A stretch of 8,075 nt of DNA from Thermoplasmata archaeon (GTDB lineage: Archaea > Thermoplasmatota > E2 > UBA202 > DSCA01): contig JAGGSL010000052.1 of assembly GCA_021159125.1 (NCBI GenBank), forward strand, positions 1-8,075. Reading direction: 5' to 3'. Positions 1 to 5,901 of the stretch are shown here, one piece after another. The number at the start of each line of letters is the position of its first letter. The stretch's first letter is position 1. Under the pieces are notes generated by a model. The model did no database searches. It was given only the letters and a program-made list of their open reading frames with translations, and was not told where the DNA came from. The translations under genes were made by a program, and so were the position numbers.

Positions 1-5
1 GTTCT

Positions 6-1358
6 ATGAAAATTTCCAAACATTTTTGTATTGGCATTCAATCCTTAAACGTGCTGTTAAATTTGCTCGAGACCGTCTTTCTAATACTTCTGCCCCTTGT
101 TTTGCTTGCCTTTTTAGTGGTGGCTTACGGCACACACAGAGGAATGTTTTTAAAAATAGGTTTTTCTCATAAAGAGATGGGACTGATTGCCATAGGCCCC
201 TTTGCAGCGATGATGTTTGACATGCCTGTATTCATATCAAAAAATTATTTTCTTGCATTCAACCTGGGCGGTGCTGTTGTACCGATAGTGCTTTCCCTTC
301 ACCTTATCAAAAAGAAGAATATCTCTCTAATAAAAGTTATTTCAGGGACGGCTATTGTTGCTGCTGCGGCATTCATGATAACAAAGGTCACCGATATGGG
401 TGTTGTCGCATACTTTCCTTTCTATCTCATACCTTCCATACTCTCGGTTCTCATTGCATTCCTGCTTTTCTCCAATCATTCCGAAAAAACACCTGGTTAC
501 GGCTATGCCATCTCGACTCTGGGCGTTCTCATAGGCGGGGACTTTTTCCATTTTCCAGAAATATTCAGCAAGCCATTTATGGGCTCTGTAGGGGGGGCAG
601 GGCTTTACGACATGGTTTATATTGCAGGCTTGCTCACCATATGTCTTATTCTCCCTTTTATGGGAAAGGATGTAAAGAGAGCACCATTTCCCTTGAAAGA
701 GCCATCGATGCTTTTGAGGATGGCATATCTTTCTAAAGATTACAGAAAAGCGATTCAATATGCAATAGAAGCTGTTGAGCTTAAGACACATGAAGTTGCA
801 AAAAAATTTGGTATTGAAGGCGATTATGCTTTGCTCTTGCTTATAGGAAGCGCTGCGTACAATGACTACATAATCATGAAACGGAAGAAGATATTTTCAA
901 AAGAGGAGGCTGAAAAAGCAATGGTTACAGCAAAGCTTATCATAGATGCCCTTGAAAAGAAAGAAATGCGTTTGTATGCCCCATCGATAGGCAGAGCAGT
1001 GGCATTTATGGTGGATTTTGCCATGCTCTCTGCTCTCTCAATTTTTTTTGCAGTCGCCTCTCGAATGAATTTCATCGGCATGTTCATAATTTTTCTTTCA
1101 TCCCTCCAGTTTCTATATTTTACTGTATCTGAGTATTTCTACGGCTCGACCGTTGGGAAAGCTTTAATGCATATAGGTGTCAGAATGGAAAATATGGAAA
1201 AGTTGGATTTCATTTCTTCCTTCACGAGAAATATCATAAGATTTTTTGACATGATGCTTGGATTTTATTTTGTGAGTTTGATACTCATTGCTTTCTCTCC
1301 GAAAAAGCAGCGACTCGGGGATATTGTGGCGGGAAGCGTTGTAGTAAAGAATATGTAG
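6..1358 (+). CDS. Integral membrane protein: DUF1614-like N-terminal half fused to C-terminal RDD domain
   Basis: 450 residues, a polytopic membrane protein of unknown function. The N-terminal half (about 20-220) has roughly six hydrophobic segments and resembles the DUF1614 family: a NLGGAVVP stretch near 86-93 and a GGAGLYDMVYIAGLL motif near 196-210. Residues 235-318 form a soluble, charged, probably helical linker (YRKAIQYAIEAVE near 246). The C-terminal part (about 325-450) is a recognisable RDD domain: Arg330 and Asp337 in its first helix, RNIIRFFD near 408-415, and RLGDIVAG near 436-443. RDD proteins are membrane proteins sometimes linked to transport, but the role is unproven. The frame is open to the left edge, so the true start may lie outside the window; in-frame GTG at 51 is an alternative, just before the first membrane segment. 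carS starts 13 bases downstream, suggesting co-transcription. A run of seven G at 591-597 leaves the frame intact. Confidence 0.85.
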   Translation: MKISKHFCIGIQSLNVLLNLLETVFLILLPLVLLAFLVVAYGTHRGMFLKIGFSHKEMGLIAIGPFAAMMFDMPVFISKNYFLAFNLGGAVVPIVLSLHLIKKKNISLIKVISGTAIVAAAAFMITKVTDMGVVAYFPFYLIPSILSVLIAFLLFSNHSEKTPGYGYAISTLGVLIGGDFFHFPEIFSKPFMGSVGGAGLYDMVYIAGLLTICLILPFMGKDVKRAPFPLKEPSMLLRMAYLSKDYRKAIQYAIEAVELKTHEVAKKFGIEGDYALLLLIGSAAYNDYIIMKRKKIFSKEEAEKAMVTAKLIIDALEKKEMRLYAPSIGRAVAFMVDFAMLSALSIFFAVASRMNFIGMFIIFLSSLQFLYFTVSEYFYGSTVGKALMHIGVRMENMEKLDFISSFTRNIIRFFDMMLGFYFVSLILIAFSPKKQRLGDIVAGSVVVKNM

Positions 1359-1371
1359 CCCGAAAAGATAT

Positions 1372-1935
1372 ATGTTTGTGGAGTGGAAAATAGCGGCCGA
1401 GGCAATATGGTTCATTTTGCCAGCATATATTGCAAACTCGTCTGCTGTTGTGGTGGGCGGCGGCGCGCCCATTGATTTCGGGAAGACATGGAGGGGGAAA
1501 AGAATATTTGGCGATGGAAAAACGTGGAGGGGTTTCTTTGGAGGTATATTAATCGGCATGGCTGCAGGTGTTGTTATGAATATTCTTGCTCCCGGCACCT
1601 TTTATAGCGGCTTTCCATCTATCATAATACTTTTTTCCATTTCCTTCGGTGCCCTTTCCGGAGATATCATAGAGAGTTTTTTTAAACGGCAGATAGGGAA
1701 AAAAAGCGGGGAGAAGTGGATTATTGCAGATCAGATAGATTTTTTACTCGGCTCTTTTCTTTTTTCTTTTTTGGCAAGCACGGTTTTATATCATATAGGT
1801 ATGATAGATGGGAACTGGTTTCTGCAATCATTTTCTGTATGGCATATTGCTTTTCTTCTCATTTTAACTCCTGCCCTCCATTATTTGACCAATATAGTGG
1901 GATATATTGCGGGTCTTAAGGAGGTTCCATGGTGA
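1372..1935 (+). CDS. carS: CDP-archaeol synthase
   Basis: 187 residues. CTP:2,3-di-O-geranylgeranyl-sn-glycerol-1-phosphate cytidyltransferase transfers CMP from CTP to the unsaturated archaeal ether lipid. The resulting CDP-archaeol is the precursor for archaetidylserine and other polar lipids. It acts in the membrane and belongs to the CDP-alcohol/CdsA-like superfamily. Visible family marks: PAYIANSSAVVVGGGAPID at 17-35, GDGKTWRG at 47-54, GD at 97-98 with KR at 105-106, DQIDF at 120-124, and a C-terminal TPALH...N block near 166-174. These are the nucleotide- and metal-binding segments of the family. Several hydrophobic stretches fit an integral membrane enzyme, and the length is usual for the family. 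The ATG at 1372 follows the upstream stop by 13 bases with no clear Shine-Dalgarno; GTG at 1378 is an in-frame alternative. The lipid theme recurs about 3 kb downstream in the archaetidylserine decarboxylase gene. Confidence 0.95.
   Translation: MFVEWKIAAEAIWFILPAYIANSSAVVVGGGAPIDFGKTWRGKRIFGDGKTWRGFFGGILIGMAAGVVMNILAPGTFYSGFPSIIILFSISFGALSGDIIESFFKRQIGKKSGEKWIIADQIDFLLGSFLFSFLASTVLYHIGMIDGNWFLQSFSVWHIAFLLILTPALHYLTNIVGYIAGLKEVPW
1918..1925 (+). promoter_or_regulatory. Shine-Dalgarno AAGGAGGT, inside the 3' end of carS
   Basis: The strongest ribosome-binding match seen on the plus strand. It sits 14 bases before the preferred ATG at 1940, which is long, but only 3 bases before ATG at 1929. 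That ATG opens a four-codon frame (ATG GTG ATG AAA TGA) whose stop overlaps the 1940 start as ATGA. Loading here could reach the zinc-finger gene by reinitiation, or ATG 1940 may simply be used at long spacing. Confidence 0.6.
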
Positions 1936-1939
1936 TGAA

Positions 1940-2221
1940 ATGACAGAGGAATCAATGAATGAGGAATTGAGGAAATGGATCGAAGAGCACAAAGATTTTA
2001 GGGATATAGAGATTGAAGAGGAAGATAAGCGTCCAGGCGAAGTTACAGGGAAATGCGAGATATGTGGTGTGAGAGACGCGAAGTATAGATGCCTGAAATG
2101 CGGCAGGGCTGTATGCGCATCATGTTACTGGGTAATGTTTGGCGTTTGCAAGGAGTGCATATCTGAGAATATGCTAAAAAAATTGAAAAAGAAAGATACA
2201 GGAATCGATGAGATAAGGTGA
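1940..2221 (+). CDS. Small eight-cysteine double zinc-finger protein
   Basis: 93 residues from the ATG at 1940; the frame extends upstream to a TTG at 1907, but that would lie well inside carS. Residues 1-37 are acidic and probably helical or disordered. Residues 39-73 carry four CxxC pairs: Cys39/42, Cys51/54, Cys59/62 and Cys70/73. This spacing suits a cross-brace module holding two zinc ions, as in B-box, RING or HIT-type fingers. The tail (76-93) is lysine-rich. No enzyme domain is visible, so a protein- or nucleic-acid-binding adaptor is the most that can be inferred. It follows carS by four bases and shares its ribosome-binding region, so it is probably the last gene of the membrane protein-carS unit; gcvT then has its own promoter. 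ATG at 1955, preceded by GAGGA, is another possible start. Confidence 0.8.
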   Translation: MTEESMNEELRKWIEEHKDFRDIEIEEEDKRPGEVTGKCEICGVRDAKYRCLKCGRAVCASCYWVMFGVCKECISENMLKKLKKKDTGIDEIR

Positions 2222-2230
2222 ATAGCACCA

Positions 2231-2242
2231 ATAAAATTTTAA
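2231..2242 (+). promoter_or_regulatory. TATA-like promoter for gcvT, leaderless type
   Basis: ATAAAATTTTAA is centred about 28 bases before the gcvT ATG at 2265, and there is no Shine-Dalgarno in between. With the usual archaeal TATA-to-start distance of about 26 bases, transcription would begin at or next to the start codon, giving a leaderless mRNA. It lies in the 43-base gap after the zinc-finger gene. Confidence 0.5.
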
Positions 2243-2264
2243 GTTGCGGTGGCAATACACCATT

Positions 2265-3344
2265 ATGAAATCGCCTTTGCATGAAGTGCACGAAAAATTG
2301 GGAGCAACTTTTACCACTTTCTCAGGATATGAAATGCCACTGAAATATACCTCTATACAGGATGAGCATATAAACGTAAGGAGGAAGGTCGGGATATTCG
2401 ATGTCTCGCATATGGGAAACATATTTGTAAGGGGGAAGGACGCAGAAAAATTTATAAGCAAGGTGACTGCAACAGATGCCAGCAGTGTAGCTGTCGGCAT
2501 GGGTGCCTATACTGTCATTCTGAGAGAAGACGGAACAATAATAGACGATGAGGTCTTTTTGCATCTTGAAGACGAATACATGTTCATTCCTAATGCCGGA
2601 AGAAACAAGGACATAGAGGCATGGTTCAGAGAGCATGCGGAAAATATGGATGTGGAGATAAAAGATGTGTCCAATAAATTTGTGATAATTGCAGTGCAGG
2701 GCCCTCTGTCAGAAGAATGCCTAAAAAGCGTCGTGGATTTTGATTTAGGCACGCTGAAATTGTTTGCATGTAAGGAATTGAAAAAGGGTGATGAAAAGGT
2801 CATTGTTTCAAGAACGGGCTATACGGGCGAGAAAGGATATGAATTTTACATAACCCCGACCGATGAAGGAAAGAAAATGTTTTATGACATACTTGAAGCA
2901 GGAAAGGAATACGGGATAAAGCCAATTGGATTGGGAGCAAGGGATACGCTTCGCCTTGAGAAATGCTTTGCACTTGCCGGAAATGAGTTCAGCGGCGGAA
3001 GGACGCCACTGGAGGCAGGGCTGGGCTGGCTCATAAACTGGGATCATGAATTTATCGGAAAGGAGGCATTGCTGAAGCAGAAAGAGACGGAATACGAGAA
3101 GCTTTCTTTCCTGGAATGTATTGAGAGGGGCATACCAAGACATGGCCATGCTGTCGAGAAGGATGGTAAAAAAGTTGGTATGGTAACGTCAGGCACATTC
3201 TCGCCCTGCCTCAAAAAGGGGATAGCCATGGCATACATAAAGCCGGGTTATGAGGGGGAGAAAGAGTTCGATATAGTTTCAGGAAATAAAAAAATAAAGG
3301 CAAAGAGGGTTAAGCCCCCGTTTGTAAAGAAGGGAGAGTGCTGA
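2265..3344 (+). CDS. gcvT: Glycine cleavage system T protein (aminomethyltransferase)
   Basis: 359 residues, normal length for GcvT. It transfers the methylene group from the aminomethyl-lipoyl H protein to tetrahydrofolate (or the archaeal pterin equivalent), releasing ammonia. It is cytoplasmic. Seen in order: FDVSHMG at 45-51, AYTVIL then IDDEVF with Asp94-Asp95 at the catalytic-aspartate position (Asp101 in the E. coli enzyme), PNAGRNKD at 109-116, SRTGYTGEKGYE in mid-protein, GLGARDTLRLE, TPLEAGLGW, and near the C-terminus VTSGTFSPCLKKGIAMAY and PPFVKKG. These follow the full GcvT order, including the C-terminal barrel, which argues against YgfZ-like or demethylase paralogues. The frame opens at a TTG at 2244, but ATG 2265 gives the family's usual N-terminus and matches the TATA spacing. 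The GcvH, GcvP and L proteins are not in the window. The next gene begins within about 6 bases of the stop. Confidence 0.94.
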   Translation: MKSPLHEVHEKLGATFTTFSGYEMPLKYTSIQDEHINVRRKVGIFDVSHMGNIFVRGKDAEKFISKVTATDASSVAVGMGAYTVILREDGTIIDDEVFLHLEDEYMFIPNAGRNKDIEAWFREHAENMDVEIKDVSNKFVIIAVQGPLSEECLKSVVDFDLGTLKLFACKELKKGDEKVIVSRTGYTGEKGYEFYITPTDEGKKMFYDILEAGKEYGIKPIGLGARDTLRLEKCFALAGNEFSGGRTPLEAGLGWLINWDHEFIGKEALLKQKETEYEKLSFLECIERGIPRHGHAVEKDGKKVGMVTSGTFSPCLKKGIAMAYIKPGYEGEKEFDIVSGNKKIKAKRVKPPFVKKGEC

Positions 3345-3349
3345 ATAAA

Positions 3350-4312
3350 ATGAAAAAGCAGTTCATAGACGAAATAGCGGAGGGTGATGCCGTAAACAGC
3401 ATGTTTGCTGTGAAATTTAAAAAACCCCCAAGGAAATACAAAAACAAAAGCAAGGAAGGGGAATGGTTTGAACTCCGTCTCACAGACAAAACAGGAGAAA
3501 TAACGGCAAAGTACTGGGGTGATGACGTTATCTACACAAACAAACTTTACAAGAGTGTGGACAAAGGTGATGTTATATTCCTAAGGGGAAGGGCAGTTGC
3601 ATATGGAGACGGAATCGAGATAGTGATAGAAAAGGAAGGCGTAAGAAAATGCTCGCCCGACGAGTATGACGCCACTGATTTTGTGGAGGTATGCAGTAAA
3701 GATATAAACGAGATGATGTCCCAGCTCATGGGAATAATAGAAAGTACCGAAGAGCCGTATAAATCTCTCCTTTTATCATTTTTCAAAGACGAAGATTTTG
3801 CGGAAAAGTTCAGGAGGGCGCCCGCCGCCATGCACCGCCACCACAGCTATATCGGGGGTTTGCTTGAGCATACGCTGAATGTTGCCAGGATATGCCAGCG
3901 CGTTTATGAGCTTCATAATGAGCTTGATTACAGTTTGCTTGTTACAGGGGCAATATTGCATGATATAGGCAAAATAAGGGAATTTGACGTCGGTACGTCA
4001 ATAGAAATGTCGGAGGAGGGCATGCTTATAGGGCATATCACGATAGGGGTGCAGATGCTTATGGAGCGCATCAAAACTATCGAGAATTTTCCCGAGAGAA
4101 TTAAATGGAAGCTGGCCCACATCATACTGAGTCATCACGGTAAGAATGAGTATGGCTCGCCGAAAATACCTCAATTTCCAGAGGCGCATGTGGTATATTT
4201 CGCAGATGATATGGATGCAAAGGTCGATTACACCATAAATTTGAAGGAAAGGGCGGAGACGGAAGATCTGTGGATATGGAAAAGAGATGTAGGGCACATA
4301 TACCTGAAATAA
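3350..4312 (+). CDS. OB-fold plus HD-domain 3'-5' exonuclease, YhaM-like
   Basis: 320 residues from ATG 3350, close to the roughly 314 of Bacillus YhaM. Residues 10-100 form an OB-fold nucleic-acid-binding domain (ELRLTDKTGEITAKYW near 41-56; GDVIFLRGRAVAY near 73-85). Residues about 165-295 are an HD phosphohydrolase domain with its metal ligands in place: His174 (LLEHT), His204-Asp205 (ILHDIGK), His229, His262-His263 (LSHHG) and Asp287 (FADDMDAK). In this family the pair of domains makes a metal-dependent 3'-5' exonuclease acting on RNA or single-stranded DNA, so a role in RNA turnover or DNA repair is inferred. In-frame GTG at 3338 overlaps the gcvT stop; ATG 3350 was preferred because MKKQF starts just before the OB fold. 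The GGGAG at 3332-3336 suits neither start perfectly. It is probably co-transcribed with gcvT. Confidence 0.88.
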   Translation: MKKQFIDEIAEGDAVNSMFAVKFKKPPRKYKNKSKEGEWFELRLTDKTGEITAKYWGDDVIYTNKLYKSVDKGDVIFLRGRAVAYGDGIEIVIEKEGVRKCSPDEYDATDFVEVCSKDINEMMSQLMGIIESTEEPYKSLLLSFFKDEDFAEKFRRAPAAMHRHHSYIGGLLEHTLNVARICQRVYELHNELDYSLLVTGAILHDIGKIREFDVGTSIEMSEEGMLIGHITIGVQMLMERIKTIENFPERIKWKLAHIILSHHGKNEYGSPKIPQFPEAHVVYFADDMDAKVDYTINLKERAETEDLWIWKRDVGHIYLK

Positions 4313-4317
4313 AGTAG

Positions 4318-4331
4318 AAAAAATCATAAAC
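4318..4331 (+). promoter_or_regulatory. TATA-like promoter for artA, leaderless type
   Basis: AAAAAATCATAAAC lies in the 37-base gap after the HD nuclease gene, centred about 26 bases before the GTG start of artA. No Shine-Dalgarno precedes the GTG. This suggests a leaderless mRNA and makes artA the first gene of its own unit. Confidence 0.45.
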
Positions 4332-4349
4332 CCTGCGCCATTCAACACC

Positions 4350-5309
4350 GTGCACAAAAAAGATTTGTATTATGTGGCATCCCTCTTTGGCGGGGCTACA
4401 CTTGCCATTATAGCAGGGCATTTTATTTTTATTTCTCTCCTTGTTAATCTCGACAACTATCCTCTTTTTGATACGCTCACCTCCATCCCGTTATTTATGG
4501 GATTGATAGTGCTGGGGATAGGTTTTTTTTCAAATCATGAGAAGAAACATCTGATAACGGCAGCCGGCTGGATAATATTTGCACTTTACTGGGCAACACA
4601 GCCCGAATTTTTATACTACAAAGAAGACGGGGATATCGTCAATGCCGTATTCTGTGTGGTGGGAATCTACTTCCTCTTTTATATTGCCTATCACGAGTAT
4701 TTATCCCATATTAAAGGAGAGGAACTGAAGCCATTGACATTTCTTGCAGGCTCGGCTTTCATATCAGGTTTTTTTTACTTTTTAATTGGAAAGTTGCCAA
4801 TTTTCGCCGGCTCATTGATAAAAGTAGTTGCAGACCAGACAGTATGGGTAATGAGGGCAATAGGTTACAATGTTAGAGCAGGCGCAGTCATTCACGGTGA
4901 AACGATAACAGTGCCAGTTTATTTTAACGGCAATCATTCTGTCCAGCTTATTCTTGCCTGCACAGGACTGCAGTCAATGATGATATTCATAGGGGTGATA
5001 GTGGCATTGAGGGGAGTTGACTGGAGGAGAAGATTCAGGGCGTTTATGGTCACAGTGCCAGTAATATACGTGCTTAATATCATTAGGAATGCAGGCGTTA
5101 TTTATGGGGTGGAAGTGCTTCACCAGACATTTTACTTTATGCACAATGTTGTGGGGAAAATCGGCTCTCTCCTTGCTTTGATAGTGCTTGCATATCTTGC
5201 TTTTAATATCCTGCCCGAGCTTTATGATTACATATATGCTATATTCGAGCTCCCAAAAAGGAGGGGGCCTGTTGAACGCTTTTTTAGAGGTGTGATGAGG
5301 AAAAAATGA
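4350..5309 (+). CDS. artA: Archaeosortase A
   Basis: 319 residues with about eight membrane helices. Archaeosortase A is a membrane cysteine transpeptidase-like enzyme. It removes C-terminal PGF-CTERM tails from exported surface proteins, and in Haloferax it couples this to prenyl-lipid attachment. Seen: GWIIFALYW near 73-81 and IAYHEYL near 112-118, typical of the archaeosortase A N-terminal half. The catalytic core follows: ACTGLQSMMIFIG near 203-215 with nucleophile Cys204, VLNIIRN at 241-247 with the essential Arg246, and MHNVVGK at 264-270 with His265. The extramembrane stretch before the Cys (about 175-197) is where family members place their active-site approach. The C-terminus is basic (KRR and RKK). 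The start is GTG at 4350. The stop overlaps the next ATG as ATGA. No PGF-CTERM substrate is encoded in the window; the nearby secreted protein lacks such a tail. Confidence 0.93.
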   Translation: MHKKDLYYVASLFGGATLAIIAGHFIFISLLVNLDNYPLFDTLTSIPLFMGLIVLGIGFFSNHEKKHLITAAGWIIFALYWATQPEFLYYKEDGDIVNAVFCVVGIYFLFYIAYHEYLSHIKGEELKPLTFLAGSAFISGFFYFLIGKLPIFAGSLIKVVADQTVWVMRAIGYNVRAGAVIHGETITVPVYFNGNHSVQLILACTGLQSMMIFIGVIVALRGVDWRRRFRAFMVTVPVIYVLNIIRNAGVIYGVEVLHQTFYFMHNVVGKIGSLLALIVLAYLAFNILPELYDYIYAIFELPKRRGPVERFFRGVMRKK

Positions 5310-5875
5310 TTGCGAAGAAATGCGTTCATATTGTATTCACTCCGCTTCTTTTTTCAATCATTTTCCTTATCATCAGATTTTATATCATTTCGTCAATTTT
5401 TTTTGTATTGTTCCTGTTATTCCTTTTCTTCTTCAGAGACCCTTACAGGGAAACCGGAGAGGGCATAATATCCCCTGCCGACGGCATTGTCATGGAAAGC
5501 GGCAGGAGGATAGCCATTTTCATGAATCTATGGAATGTTCATGTGAATCGTGCCCCTTTGTCCGGGAAAATTATGGAAATGAAACATACGCCAGGAAAGC
5601 ATTCCCCTGCATTCATGGAAAAAGGAGAGAACGAGCACCTTTCCATCAAAATGGAGACTGAAATTGGAATGGTAAAAGTGGTACAGATTGCCGGTATAAT
5701 CGCAAGGAGAATAGTTCCGTATGTAAGGGAAGGTGATGTATTAAAAAAAGGGGACAGGATAGGAATTGTCAGGTTCGGCTCAAAGGTTGAAGTTTATCTG
5801 CCGGAAAATGTAAAAATAGTTGTCAGGGAGGGAGATAAAATAAAAGCGGGACAGACTATCGGGGTGTATGAATAG
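5306..5875 (+). CDS. asd: Archaetidylserine decarboxylase (PSD-A type proenzyme)
   Basis: 189 residues. It decarboxylates archaetidylserine to archaetidylethanolamine at the membrane, using a pyruvoyl group made by self-cleavage. Seen: two hydrophobic stretches at about 8-43, FFRDPYRE at 42-49, ISPADG at 55-60 with Asp59 (likely proteolysis base), WNVHVNRAP at 76-84 with His79, and RFGSKVEVYLP at 156-166. Cleavage is expected between Gly158 and Ser159, giving a long beta chain and a short alpha chain of about 31 residues with N-terminal pyruvoyl. The short length matches the archaeal/PSD-A class rather than the longer bacterial PSD-B. The Haloferax counterpart is called PssD. It overlaps artA by four bases; GAGG at 5297-5300 gives a ribosome site with 5-base spacing. 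The matching synthase, PssA, is not in the window. A compact GcvH-like barrel end (VREGDKIKAGQTIG) is normal for the family. Confidence 0.93.
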   Translation: MIAKKCVHIVFTPLLFSIIFLIIRFYIISSIFFVLFLLFLFFFRDPYRETGEGIISPADGIVMESGRRIAIFMNLWNVHVNRAPLSGKIMEMKHTPGKHSPAFMEKGENEHLSIKMETEIGMVKVVQIAGIIARRIVPYVREGDVLKKGDRIGIVRFGSKVEVYLPENVKIVVREGDKIKAGQTIGVYE

Positions 5876-5890
5876 TTTTAAAAATAAAAA
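5876..5890 (-). terminator. Oligo-T terminator tract after the secreted-protein gene
   Basis: Read on the minus strand, the 26-base gap after the TAA of the secreted-protein gene contains TTTTTATTTTTAAAA. Two five-T runs in a gap between convergent genes fit archaeal intrinsic termination, which relies on T-tracts without a stem. The opposite strand offers only one TTTT after the decarboxylase stop. Confidence 0.5.
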
Positions 5891-5901
5891 GAGGGAAAAG
5901 A

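Noticed and set aside
591..597. Run of seven G as a possible phase-variation or slippage tract
   Set aside because: It encodes the conserved Gly-Gly of the GGAG motif, the frame is intact, and a single tract gives no sign of switching.
342..791. Minus-strand frame of 149 codons
   Set aside because: Lies wholly antisense to the DUF1614/RDD membrane gene; rich in Cys, His and Arg with no domain-like pattern.
1164..1598. Minus-strand frame of 144 codons
   Set aside because: Antisense to the end of the RDD gene and to the conserved carS motifs, which are clearly coding on the plus strand.
2174..3238. Several minus-strand frames of 64 to 113 codons
   Set aside because: All are shadows of gcvT, whose motifs run unbroken on the plus strand.
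3547..4421. Minus-strand frames under the HD nuclease and the start of artA
   Set aside because: Antisense to conserved HD ligands and OB-fold codons; no start signals.
4526..4780. T8-type runs in artA as terminators or slippery sites
   Set aside because: They are Phe codons in membrane helices, and the frame continues through conserved residues beyond them.
5320..5661. Plus-strand frame of 113 codons inside the decarboxylase gene
   Set aside because: Offset-frame shadow; the PADG, His79 and FGS motifs lie in the other frame.
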